DNA of 64,000 nucleotides from Halocatena halophila (GTDB taxonomy: Archaea > Halobacteriota > Halobacteria > Halobacteriales > Haloarculaceae), in NCBI GenBank assembly GCA_027563145.1, contig CP071307.1, forward strand, positions 780,906-844,905, given 5' to 3'. The translations under genes were made by a program, and so were the position numbers. The notes below the pieces were generated by a model, which was not told the origin of the DNA, did no database searches, and saw only the letters and a list, made by a program, of their open reading frames with translations. Positions within the stretch are counted from its first letter, which is position 1. Each line of letters begins with the position of its first letter. Of the stretch, positions 1-8,686 are shown piece by piece.

Positions 1-1
1 G

Positions 2-760
<759 letters not shown>

Positions 761-797
761 TCTCGACCGGCTTTTCTTTCGCGCTGTTATTAGTGGT

Positions 798-1070
798 TCA
801 TCTCGAACCGAACTCGTTCGTTATGGCCTCTACATTGTTCGAAATTTCTTCCGATAATTGGCTGGAAATATCATTTTTATCAATGTCACTCGTGTGTCTG
901 TAGATGATGTTTCGAAGGCCGACATGACCGCCGGCCGTTCGTGGGTCTGCACTGGTTTCGTACTGGCTAATCCGTTCTCCTTCGTGGAAAATCACATACT
1001 TACACGGTTTCGACTCGCCAGTCGTCATTTCGACGACGATGGATCCAGTGAGTTCTATGGATACCACCAT
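798..1070 (-). CDS. Small hypothetical protein coupled to MOSC gene
   Basis: A 90-residue acidic protein that I do not recognise. The ATG at 1070 overlaps the TAA stop of the upstream MOSC gene by one base (TAATG), so translation is probably coupled. A GTG six bases further upstream is also in frame. The N-terminal half (VVSIELTGSIVVEMTTGESK) alternates hydrophobic and polar residues like a beta sheet. The rest is polar and probably helical. There is no signal peptide, membrane segment or metal motif. The gene is believed real because of its position and acidic composition, but no function is inferred. Confidence 0.5.
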   Translation of the reverse strand: MVVSIELTGSIVVEMTTGESKPCKYVIFHEGERISQYETSADPRTAGGHVGLRNIIYRHTSDIDKNDISSQLSEEISNNVEAITNEFGSR

Positions 1071-1555
1071 TACCACCGTACCTCATCATCGCGGTCGATG
1101 TTCCCCGATTCGAGAACTGATGCATTCAGGCCACCTCGGTGTGTAAGCGCATCAGTGAGCCCATTCTCTCCGACGAGCGCTTGCATGTAGCCACAGGGCT
1201 CACACAGCTGGATTCCTTCACAAACAGCGTTTCCGACGGTAAACGTTTCACCCACGAGGTGGTTGAGCGGTACATTCTTCGTCGTGACATTTCGACGGTG
1301 TGAACCGGGTGGGAGTCGGATATCCGCGTCTCGTTCGATGGCGGTCAGTGCTTCCGTCTCGATGAATGTGATGTCGCTCGCTTCGGTGTGCTCTCGGCTT
1401 GGATCTTCGTCGAGTGCGTTCCACAGTCCTCGGCCTTCGAAATATCGATCGCCGCGAAGTCCGCGGTCGGCGACGGCCTCGACCGTTTCTTTTGGTTCCA
1501 TCGGCTCCCCACTGTCTGGTGCGATATATATCTCCGTTACCGTCCCGCGTTTCAT
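1070..1555 (-). CDS. MOSC domain protein
   Basis: A 161-residue protein starting MKRGTVTEIYIAPDSGEPM. The frame stays open upstream, but this start gives the usual haloarchaeal MOSC length. The MOSC domain (molybdenum cofactor sulfurase C-terminal domain) fills the protein. GLRGDRYFEGRGLW, the acidic TFIETEAL segment, LPPGSHRRNVTTKNVPLN and the cysteine-rich CEGIQLCEPCGYMQAL are all family features, the last containing the conserved cysteine thought to carry sulfur. Stand-alone MOSC proteins are linked to sulfur or molybdenum-cofactor transfer and to detoxification of hydroxylated bases. The exact substrate here is unknown. The gene is followed by an overlapping small gene. Confidence 0.88.
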   Translation of the reverse strand: MKRGTVTEIYIAPDSGEPMEPKETVEAVADRGLRGDRYFEGRGLWNALDEDPSREHTEASDITFIETEALTAIERDADIRLPPGSHRRNVTTKNVPLNHLVGETFTVGNAVCEGIQLCEPCGYMQALVGENGLTDALTHRGGLNASVLESGNIDRDDEVRW

Positions 1556-1806
1556 GAGTACTGTTCGTATACGAATGAGATATGCGTTGTGCCAGACACG
1601 ATTGATCGTTCGTATCTGCTCACTCAATGGATAATGGTGTCCAGAGCAGCATGGCTGATGGACCTGATTGCTAGTGTTAGAATCCAATTCATGGACTTCA
1701 AACCTATTTTGTGACAAATACCACGGATATCATCCGGTAGCACAACAAATATTCACGATATTTATCCATTTTATGAAAATAAATATGCCCTGTGCGGTCG
1801 ACGGAC

Positions 1807-2790
1807 TCACCCCTTCGAATTGACGATATGATTTTCTAGGGTTCCAATCCCGTCGACTGAGAGCGTGACTGTAGCGCCTGGATCAAGAAATCGACCGAGT
1901 TCGAGCCCGCATCCCTCCCCAACCGTGCCGCTGCCGATGACATCGCCTGGATAGAGCGTCTCGTGCTGTGAGATGTGTTCGATCATCTCTGCGAACGAAT
2001 GTTGCATTGCTCCCGGCGTCCCCTCCGACCAAATTTCACCATCAACCGAGGCGGTCATCGTCGCGTCTTCGAGATCGAACGCGTCGGGCGTAACCAGATA
2101 TGGTCCCAGTGCGTTGGCGAAATCCTTGCCCTTGGCGGGGCCCAGATTGCCTTGCATCTCCTGTAACTGGATGTCTCTCGCGCTAAAGTCGTTAAAAATT
2201 GTGTATCCTGCGATGTACGACTCTGCTCTGTCGGCCGGAATATTCCGTCCTTCGCGTCCGATGACCGCGGCGAGTTCGAGTTCGTAGTCCAACTGGTCCG
2301 TGTAGGCAGGCCATTCGACCCTCGCACCGGTTCCGACGATTGAATCCGGATTTCCTTTATAGTACACCGGAAACTCGTACCAGACCTCTGGAATCGATTC
2401 ACCGAGGCTGTTTTTGACGTGTTCTTCGAACGCCATACAATCGCGCAGCGAGTTCGGTCGTACTATCGGACTCAACAATTGCACTGCACTGCTTTCGAAG
2501 TAGATCTGAGCACCGTCTGGTCCCAGTTCGATGTCGGTCTCTGATATGAACGATACGGTCTCTCGGACGGCATCGATTGCCCGATCACCACGACGCAAGA
2601 ACGCACACATGTCGGGTGGAACGATGACTTCAGCGAGTTCAACAGGTGTCGCGTCACCCCGGTCGTCGAGCACACATGCGTAGCCAGTCGTCGCGTCAAG
2701 CAACCGCTCCTGTGTGTCACCCTCAAGACGGACACCGAGTCGTTGTTTCGGACCGAGCGGTGTCGGAACCTCGAAGCTGGCGAGCTTCAT
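1807..2790 (-). CDS. Fumarylacetoacetate hydrolase family protein
   Basis: A 327-residue protein starting MKLASFEVPTPLGPKQRLGV. Its ATG overlaps the stop of the upstream cyclase gene (ATGA), so the pair forms one translational unit. The FAH fold is shown by the metal-ligand region LDYELELAAVIGREGRNIP and by AGYTIFNDFSARDIQ, followed by KGKDFANALGPYLVTPD and PGDVIGSGTVGEGCGLEL. Members hydrolyse or decarboxylate 2-oxo/2,4-dioxo acids in aromatic or sugar-acid catabolism using Mg or Mn. Neighbourhood with a cyclase-family hydrolase suggests a ring-opening or amide-hydrolysis step followed by cleavage of an oxo acid. The substrate cannot be read from sequence. Confidence 0.9.
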   Translation of the reverse strand: MKLASFEVPTPLGPKQRLGVRLEGDTQERLLDATTGYACVLDDRGDATPVELAEVIVPPDMCAFLRRGDRAIDAVRETVSFISETDIELGPDGAQIYFESSAVQLLSPIVRPNSLRDCMAFEEHVKNSLGESIPEVWYEFPVYYKGNPDSIVGTGARVEWPAYTDQLDYELELAAVIGREGRNIPADRAESYIAGYTIFNDFSARDIQLQEMQGNLGPAKGKDFANALGPYLVTPDAFDLEDATMTASVDGEIWSEGTPGAMQHSFAEMIEHISQHETLYPGDVIGSGTVGEGCGLELGRFLDPGATVTLSVDGIGTLENHIVNSKG

Positions 2791-3590
2791 GGACCTTCCT
2801 CGAAAAGTGCAACCGGACGCACCCACCCGGCGCTCGCTCCCTCGATTACCACTGGCGTTGTCACGAGTGGAACGTTCGTCTGCCGAGGAAGAGAATCAAG
2901 ATTTGCCATTTTCTCAATCTGGCAGTATTCGACCTCTCGTCCGGCCAAATGTGCTGGCCAGAGTTCCTCGGAATCGCCGGTCTCTGCGTAGCGTTGGCCC
3001 ATATCTGTGAAGGGTTTGTCGAAGCCGTAGGCATCCGTGCCGATTACTCTCACACCTTGTCTGGTGAGGTGTTTCGTTGCTGGTGCACTCATCCCTGGAA
3101 ACTCCATCAAATACTCCGGGTCGCCCCACAGTTCGTCCGAGCCGGTGTGAATGAGTACGATTTCGCCGGCTGAAAGCGTGTGATCGAGTGCTTCTAGCTG
3201 GGCGTCGAGGTCCTCGGGTGTGATTTCGGTTCCGGCTTCTTTCCACGTAAAATCGAGCACCACTGCGTCTCCACAGCACCACTCGATCGGTATCTCTTCA
3301 ATTGTTTTTGCAGGGCTGTCTCCAACCGCTGGTCCGTAGTGCCACGGTGCGTCGAGGTGTGTTCCTGTGTGGGTGATCGCCTGTACCGTTTCCCATGCGA
3401 GTCCCATCTCATCAGGAAAATCCTCCGCAGTCACGTTTTCGGTGCCGGTCGCCCGGAGATTTTCGGCAAGTATTGTAGCTCCCTCGCTATGATCTAACGA
3501 TTCGACTTTGGGTGGCCACGGCTCGCTGGGGACTCCTGGCTCGATGCCGATGCTCAGGTCGATGACCTGAACGTCGGAGAGTGAAAGCAT
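2787..3590 (-). CDS. Cyclase family metal-dependent hydrolase (kynurenine formamidase-like)
   Basis: A 267-residue protein starting MLSLSDVQVIDLSIGIEPG. A TTG nine bases upstream is also in frame. The signature HTGTHLDAPWH, at about residues 74-84, is the HxGTHxDxPxH metal-binding motif of the cyclase/kynurenine formamidase family (Pfam Cyclase). VLIHTGSDELWGDPEYLMEFPGMS and VRVIGTDAYGFDKPF are further conserved parts. The family includes arylformamidases and related amide or lactone hydrolases. The ATGA overlap with the FAH-family gene downstream implies a shared pathway, probably breakdown of an aromatic or cyclic acid. Whether the substrate is N-formylkynurenine is not shown, since no other tryptophan-breakdown gene is visible. 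Confidence 0.88.
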   Translation of the reverse strand: MLSLSDVQVIDLSIGIEPGVPSEPWPPKVESLDHSEGATILAENLRATGTENVTAEDFPDEMGLAWETVQAITHTGTHLDAPWHYGPAVGDSPAKTIEEIPIEWCCGDAVVLDFTWKEAGTEITPEDLDAQLEALDHTLSAGEIVLIHTGSDELWGDPEYLMEFPGMSAPATKHLTRQGVRVIGTDAYGFDKPFTDMGQRYAETGDSEELWPAHLAGREVEYCQIEKMANLDSLPRQTNVPLVTTPVVIEGASAGWVRPVALFEEGP

Positions 3591-3911
3591 ACCTACCAAA
3601 CTCTATGGCTGGGTCGATATAATTTCGCATCACTCAATTTTTACAAATGGCGCGATCCATCCTGAACTCTACGACCAGTTTGAGACTCTTCATCTGGGTG
3701 GTGTCGGCTGATTTTGATGTTTGATGTTGCTATATCTCTACTAATTTGGAAATCGTAGCTGCGTGTTCCGCAAACGCACTTTCGGTCGATCACAGCATCG
3801 GTGTGCCCTGATTGCTGCGTAGCGTGGTTCTAATCAGTACTATTATTGGCCAGTTTTCTATATGAAATACTAAAAATTTTTATTGTGCCAGGGAACGTAT
3901 TTTTCATAGTT
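3591..3911. other. Non-coding spacer with promoter-like AT-rich stretch
   Basis: No convincing gene on either strand. An AT-rich stretch at about 3868-3885 lies 27-40 bases ahead of the ATG at 3912 and is a plausible TATA box for a nearly leaderless transcript of the DUF1428 gene. Confidence 0.4.
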
Positions 3912-4298
3912 ATGGAACGCTATGTCGATGGATTCGTACTGCCCGTCCCGGATGAAAAGGTCGATACGTATCGTGACATGGCAGCAGAGGTCGGGAAGCT
4001 CTGGATTGAGTATGGTGCCCTCGAGTACTTCGAAGGCGTCGGGGACGATATGAAACCAGACATGGACGGCATGTCGATCCGTACGTTCCCTCAGATTGCA
4101 GAAACCGACAACGACGAAACGGTGGTGTTCTCATTCATCGTGTTCGAGTCCCGAGAACACCGGGATACGGTGAACGAAAAGGTGATGGCCGATATCGAAA
4201 TGGAGTCACAAGAGGCTGCGAAAGAAATGCCGTTCGAGATGGAGCGCATGGCCTACGGAGGATTCCGATCCATCGTCAGTATGGATGCCAATGATTGA
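3912..4298 (+). CDS. DUF1428 family protein
   Basis: A 128-residue protein starting MERYVDGFVLPVPDEKVDTY, the standard N-terminus of DUF1428. An upstream in-frame ATG at 3846 would add 22 hydrophobic residues with no family similarity, so 3912 is chosen. The family signature runs through the protein: ALEYFEGVGDD, FPQIAETDNDETVVFSFIVF, SREHRDTVNEKVMAD and the C-terminal MPFEMERMAYGGFRSIV. The fold is a ferredoxin-like dimeric alpha/beta barrel related to antibiotic-biosynthesis monooxygenase folds. The biochemical role is unknown. It appears to be a single-gene unit. Confidence 0.9.
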   Translation: MERYVDGFVLPVPDEKVDTYRDMAAEVGKLWIEYGALEYFEGVGDDMKPDMDGMSIRTFPQIAETDNDETVVFSFIVFESREHRDTVNEKVMADIEMESQEAAKEMPFEMERMAYGGFRSIVSMDAND

Positions 4299-4364
4299 GT
4301 GACTCAAATGAGGAATAAAAATCCAGGGCGAAACGTGGAATAATTATCCTCTACCCTCCAGCAA

Positions 4365-4586
4365 TCACCCCATTATAACGTGGAATACGACAAATCCTGT
4401 GAGGAAAAACAGGATGATGGCCAAAAGCGCGTGTAGCGTGGGATGCATATCGACGTTGGATAACAATAGATAGTGTAATCCCGTGGCTAGTATGACCGAC
4501 GATACTACCCCAATGGCTACCATTTTCCAGTTTTGCTCCTCCTCCGGTCCACTTTGGTCGCTTTCGGCCGCGGTGTCAGACGACAT
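4365..4586 (-). CDS. Small two-helix membrane protein
   Basis: A 73-residue protein starting MSSDTAAESDQSGPEEEQNW. The N-terminal third is acidic and probably cytoplasmic. Two hydrophobic segments follow, about residues 22-40 (MVAIGVVSSVILATGLHYLL) and 51-71 (LLAIILFFLTGFVVFHVIMG), joined by a short loop. I recognise no family. It may be one of the many small haloarchaeal membrane proteins. An upstream in-frame start at 4628 would add 14 residues of unlikely composition. Confidence 0.55.
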   Translation of the reverse strand: MSSDTAAESDQSGPEEEQNWKMVAIGVVSSVILATGLHYLLLSNVDMHPTLHALLAIILFFLTGFVVFHVIMG

Positions 4587-5164
4587 TGTTGTTCCCCGAC
4601 TGTCCCATTGAGTTCTTGGTGGGCTCAATCTGGAATGAATTCTTATAACTTTTCGGTACTGTGTCTGGGCTCCTCTCTCCGGTGGTAGTGTCTGTCATAT
4701 TGTGGTTCCTCCAGATGAGTGGGTGTGTTCAACGGTGGCGTCCCTCAATAATTGATTGTCATCTGTCTAATCTGGAATATGATACGATTGTATTCGCCCG
4801 GGTTTAGATTCTCAGAAATAGGGTATAAGTCTTTGTCTGGATAAAATTATTGAATAGCCCCATCGAAATATTGAAACATTGGTGGGATGGAAACGAACGG
4901 TAGCAACGCAGTTAGATGAACTTCTACAGTATGACAGTTCGTCTGTGAACCTCTCTCGACCCAAACTCCTGGGCGACTCTGTTCCGGAGCGACAATGAAA
5001 CGAAAAATCGCTTCATAGATCCATCAGGCTGTTAGAGGACCGGGAATGAACTGGTAGACATTGGATCTGTGCTGCTATACTGGTAGTTTGTCTCCGTCAT
5101 ATGGTTTTATTCTCCAGTAAGCGATACATAACTAATAGCTACAGTTTTGACTGTTCTGCATAGC
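4587..5164. other. Non-coding spacer
   Basis: About 580 bases, AT-rich in the middle, with no gene I can support. A short unfinished reading frame around 4860-4990 reads like protein (DELLQYDSSSVNLSRPKLLG) but has neither start nor sustained frame and may be a relic. The ATTTTAT-like stretch near 5100 could serve the deacetylase gene. Confidence 0.4.
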
Positions 5165-6439
5165 ATGCGCAGACGGAAGTTCCTCGGTACCGTGACCACC
5201 GCTGTTGGCCTCTCAACGGTGTCTCTTCCACGGGTAGGATCCGATATTGAACAACACGAGAACACAGCTCTCGAGGCCCACGAAAAAACGATACAGAATG
5301 TGACGCACGACCAGACGACACCAGATACGACGAAGGAGTCGCTCCCCTCCCTGGATCGGTTCGTTGTAGAGGGCCGACAGCTAGACGATCTGGAAGCGGT
5401 GTCTCACTGGAGTGGCGATGTAACACCAGCAGACGAACGTTCGTTTACGGGATCGCAGTCGCTCAAAGTCCAATCATCCACCGGTAAGGCGATCGCGGTT
5501 GGTGATTTTTCTGATGATCCGCTTGACCTACAGGGAAACGATCTCTCACTGGCCTACTATCCTGATCTTCCAGACGCCCAGCCATCGGTGTATCTAGAAC
5601 TGTTCGCGCCTGATCGTGCCAATCGGCTCCAGCTCAAGGGAACGTACGATGGACACGTTTCCATGGACTGGCACCGGCTCGATATCGCACCACACAAGAC
5701 GTTTGGGGAGCCTGATCTGTCCCGCGTTGAACGGGTACGATTCATCATCAACGCCGACGAGATCCGGGTGTGGATCGATGATCTACGCGCACACACCTCT
5801 CCCGACACTGGGAAGGTCATACTCAGATTCGACGACGGGTCGTTGCGCCACTACACCGACTACTTTCCGCTGCTGTCGGAGTATGGCTACCCAGCGATTG
5901 CAGGAGTGGTCATCAACGGCGTGGGCAACGACTCGCAGATGTCCATCGAGCAACTACAGGAGATGGAAGCGAGTGGCTGGGAAATTCTCAGCCACACGAT
6001 GGATCATGATGCCATCACCAAACTCTCAGCGGATGAACTTCGTGCGGATCTGGAGGCTAGTGCTGAATGGCTAACTGAGCATGGTTTCGGGCACTCGACG
6101 GAGTATTTTATCACTCCGTACAACAACTACGATGGCGACTCTCTCGACGTTCTGGATGAGCATATCGATCTCGCGTTCACGGGTGGTGGTCCGACGAATG
6201 CGGCCCTCACGAGCCCGCTTACAGTTCCTGCAGTGAATCCTGAAAAGGAAGAAACGCAGACGTTACGAGCGATCGATCTCGCCGCGGAACATCGACAGCT
6301 GATCGTTTTGATGTTCCACGGTATCAATACCGACCGACTGGAGGCCATCCTTGCGCATATACAGAGCAAGGGCGACCAGTTGGATGTAATCACTGCCTCA
6401 CAACTCCACGAGACGCTCGTGCAACTTCATGGATTGTAG
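5165..6439 (+). CDS. Tat-secreted polysaccharide deacetylase (NodB domain)
   Basis: A 424-residue protein. The ATG at 5165 gives MRRRKFLGTVTTAVGLS, a Tat signal, whereas an earlier in-frame start would push the arginines inward. Residues about 60-215 form a beta-rich segment with a carbohydrate-binding or LamG-like look (SQSLKVQSSTGKAIAVGDFS, RVRFIINADEIRVWIDDLR). Residues 216 onward are a NodB deacetylase domain. Motif 1 is RFDDG near 220 with the metal/catalytic aspartates, and motif 2 is SHTMDHD near 275-281 with two metal histidines. The last motif region (LIVLMFHGINTD) is also present. Members remove acetyl groups from chitin, xylan or exopolysaccharide. The protein probably acts outside the cell, and the substrate is not known. 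Confidence 0.88.
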   Translation: MRRRKFLGTVTTAVGLSTVSLPRVGSDIEQHENTALEAHEKTIQNVTHDQTTPDTTKESLPSLDRFVVEGRQLDDLEAVSHWSGDVTPADERSFTGSQSLKVQSSTGKAIAVGDFSDDPLDLQGNDLSLAYYPDLPDAQPSVYLELFAPDRANRLQLKGTYDGHVSMDWHRLDIAPHKTFGEPDLSRVERVRFIINADEIRVWIDDLRAHTSPDTGKVILRFDDGSLRHYTDYFPLLSEYGYPAIAGVVINGVGNDSQMSIEQLQEMEASGWEILSHTMDHDAITKLSADELRADLEASAEWLTEHGFGHSTEYFITPYNNYDGDSLDVLDEHIDLAFTGGGPTNAALTSPLTVPAVNPEKEETQTLRAIDLAAEHRQLIVLMFHGINTDRLEAILAHIQSKGDQLDVITASQLHETLVQLHGL

Positions 6440-6519
6440 CGGTTTTTACGGCCTCACATTGGTTATCTCCCGGATCCAAAGCTACACAGCTGGAACCTCA
6501 ATCTCGTGGGTCTGCTGTG

Positions 6520-7020
6520 CTATTTGACGATTGTCACGGAATCGTTTCCGGAGTAACCGTGGTTGCCGGTTTCATCACGTTCCCACAGGAGTGTTGCCGT
6601 CGTGTCACCGCGTTCAAATTCGGTCTCTTGCGTTGGGAAATGAAGGACGAGGCCGTCGATTTCGTTCTCACTGTGACCCCCGTGTGCTGGTCGTGCACCG
6701 GCTCCCTCTTCGACGGCGTCTTTCGCGCCGAACCGATAGCGAACTGCCCGGTCGGTCGGATCGAACACGACTGACTCTCCGTTATCGTCCGTGAATTCGG
6801 TTTCGTAGACCGCAACTGGGATGACCCCCCTGGCTGTGGAGTTGATTCGATTACGCTCGCACCCGGGTCGGATATCCATCGCGAGTTCGTTCGGAAAATG
6901 GGCACTTCCCCGACGGCTCAATCCAGGGATAGCGATCGTCGCTGTTGCGACACCGATACCCGATTTGAGAAACTTCCGGCGGTCGACTCGATACGGTAGC
7001 GAATTTCCATCTTTTTGCAT
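6520..7020 (-). CDS. Tat-secreted protein with IDIKPG-type beta domain
   Basis: A 166-residue protein. Residues 11-38 form a Tat signal (RVDRRKFLKSGIGVATATIA). The mature part matches a recurring secreted-protein domain that begins with a DIKPG-like motif. Here it reads MDIRPGCERNRINSTARGV, then IPVAVYET, FDPTDRAVRYRFGA, ENEIDGLVLHFPTQETEF and a closing TATLLWERDE. These domains occur in bacterial and archaeal extracellular proteins. Their function is not established, though they look like beta-sandwich adhesion or calcium-type modules. The gene is convergent with the deacetylase gene, so a shared task at the cell surface is possible but not shown. Confidence 0.7.
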   Translation of the reverse strand: MQKDGNSLPYRVDRRKFLKSGIGVATATIAIPGLSRRGSAHFPNELAMDIRPGCERNRINSTARGVIPVAVYETEFTDDNGESVVFDPTDRAVRYRFGAKDAVEEGAGARPAHGGHSENEIDGLVLHFPTQETEFERGDTTATLLWERDETGNHGYSGNDSVTIVK

Positions 7021-7406
7021 AATTTATGTCCAGTCTCGGACACTCACTGTCGAGACCATTCAGGAATATGGCGAAACTACTGGTATTGATTGTGGCTCGA
7101 TCATCGAAATGTTCATACGACGCATGTACGAGCGCTTGTGACGGCGTCTAACGGATTCGCACTGCCAATTGTGTCGATCTGGAATGGACTGTGACCGTTC
7201 GATTTCGATGATGAAACCACAATAATTCTTTACAGGTGTAGATGTGTAATGGCAACAGTTCACAAATGGCCGGTCGTGTGCTGTGTGGGTCGTTGGGTGG
7301 AGAAAACAACCGCACAGAAGTTCGAATACAGGATGCATTCTGGAACCCATCAGTATATGCGTTGAGCAGGCTCTCTCCGAGAATTTCAGATCTCTCAGGG
7401 AGACCG
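7021..7406. other. Non-coding spacer
   Basis: About 385 bases between two minus-strand genes. Reading frames exist on both strands but have neither haloarchaeal composition nor family similarity that I can see. It probably holds the promoter of the secreted protein gene at its left end. Confidence 0.35.
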
Positions 7407-7919
7407 TCACTCCGAGAGAAGCGTATCGACGAACCGCATGAACCGGTCAACCAGACGATCAGGCAGCGCTGGGGAGATCTCCTTGAGAAGAATTGCCGTG
7501 TCATCTGGACGCGAGGGGACGAGTGTGACTCGATTGTGCCAGTCACGATGCTTTTCGACGAGATCCTGTTCGGATAGCCGATCAACGTGCCACTCTACCG
7601 TACTGCGTGCCAAATCGAGTTTGCTAGCGACTGTTGCTGGAGCCGTTGGTCCGTGTTCAAGCAGATACAACAGGATATCCCGAGCAGTTTCTCGCCGAAA
7701 TAACGCCAGTGAACCACGCTCCCACTGCTCGAAACCAGGTGGATAGTAGTGAGTTTGGCCGTAATATTGCTCTGCAACGATTTGTTCTCCACGTATTAAT
7801 TTCTTGATATGATACTGGGTCTGACCCGGGGCAAGATCGAGCTGTCGCGTGAGCTCGTTGAAATGCAGCCCTGGGTGGTCTACAATATGGTCGTGAATAC
7901 GATCTCGTTGGTGGGTCAT
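7407..7919 (-). CDS. Transcription regulator with two winged helix-turn-helix domains
   Basis: A 170-residue protein. Residues 1-60 form one winged HTH (HFNELTRQLDLAPGQTQYHI, then a wing with TRYYPPGF-type residues, here THYYPPGF). Residues 75-135 form a second (ILLYLLEHGPTAPATVASKL, DLARSTVEWHVDRLSEQDLV). This tandem arrangement is common in haloarchaeal regulators with no sensor domain of their own. The small membrane protein encoded upstream on the same strand (8083-8466) is a frequent neighbour of such regulators, so the two may act together in sensing a membrane or small-molecule signal. That partnership is inference. Confidence 0.82.
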   Translation of the reverse strand: MTHQRDRIHDHIVDHPGLHFNELTRQLDLAPGQTQYHIKKLIRGEQIVAEQYYGQTHYYPPGFEQWERGSLALFRRETARDILLYLLEHGPTAPATVASKLDLARSTVEWHVDRLSEQDLVEKHRDWHNRVTLVPSRPDDTAILLKEISPALPDRLVDRFMRFVDTLLSE

Positions 7920-8082
7920 GCGTTGGACGTTAGGGAGCTGTCCGGTAGTCGTTCATTGTCGATGGGGAGCGCCAGCTCAGGGGTGAGAAAGCGAGGTTAC
8001 TGTTCGGACTGGTTGAGTACTGATCCATACACCCTGTTAATTGGCTATTAGAATGGACACACCTGAGCCCGTCGATCCGAAA

Positions 8083-8466
8083 TCACTTCTGTTGGTTCTG
8101 AACGTCCTGTGATACGGCTGGCTTCTTGGCAGTAGCATCGTCCTCGTCCGCAGCAAAGGACCGCTGGGATCTACTCTGATAGACAGTAATCAGCAGTAGT
8201 ACTGCGACGAAACAGTCCAGTCCATGTTCGATGAAATGGTGTATCGTCATTGGAACAGCTCCAACTGCCGTTCCCCATCCGATAACAGTCCGGAGAACGA
8301 GCGCACCCAGTGCAAGCGTAATCAGCAGATATGGCATTGATCGCCGTCGGTACAGCGCTGTCAAGCCAATACAAAAAAGCGCGATGGTGCCGAGGCCGGC
8401 AAGTACCAATCCGGCAAAGAGAAATGGAGCAAATTCAGAGCTAACCCATTCCGCGGCGAGGGTCAT
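8083..8466 (-). CDS. Four-helix membrane protein (DUF7471-like)
   Basis: A 127-residue protein starting MTLAAEWVSSEFAPFLFAGL. An AGGGGGT ribosome-binding site lies just upstream of the ATG at 8466, which favours it over an in-frame GTG at 8490. Four hydrophobic segments are visible: about residues 11-32 (FAPFLFAGLVLAGLGTIALF), 44-62, 70-85 and 88-105 (LDCFVAVLLLITVY). A charged cytoplasmic tail rich in D, Q and K follows. It resembles a haloarchaeal DUF found next to winged-HTH regulators. No enzymatic motif is visible. Confidence 0.7.
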   Translation of the reverse strand: MTLAAEWVSSEFAPFLFAGLVLAGLGTIALFCIGLTALYRRRSMPYLLITLALGALVLRTVIGWGTAVGAVPMTIHHFIEHGLDCFVAVLLLITVYQSRSQRSFAADEDDATAKKPAVSQDVQNQQK

Positions 8467-8686
8467 CGGTACCCCCTGTAAACTACTCACGCTGGATAGT
8501 TAGCGTGGAAACGCTAAATCGCTTTGGTCCATCTTTTGTGATGCGTTGCGGGCGGTTTGGCGGGGGGATCACATTGCTGTAGACGTATTCTCTGTCTGGT
8601 GGCACATTGAATTCCACGGTGATCTGATTGAGGAGACAGTTCCCTGTGGGTACCATGTTTAGTTTCCCTGCGTTCTACTATCTCGT

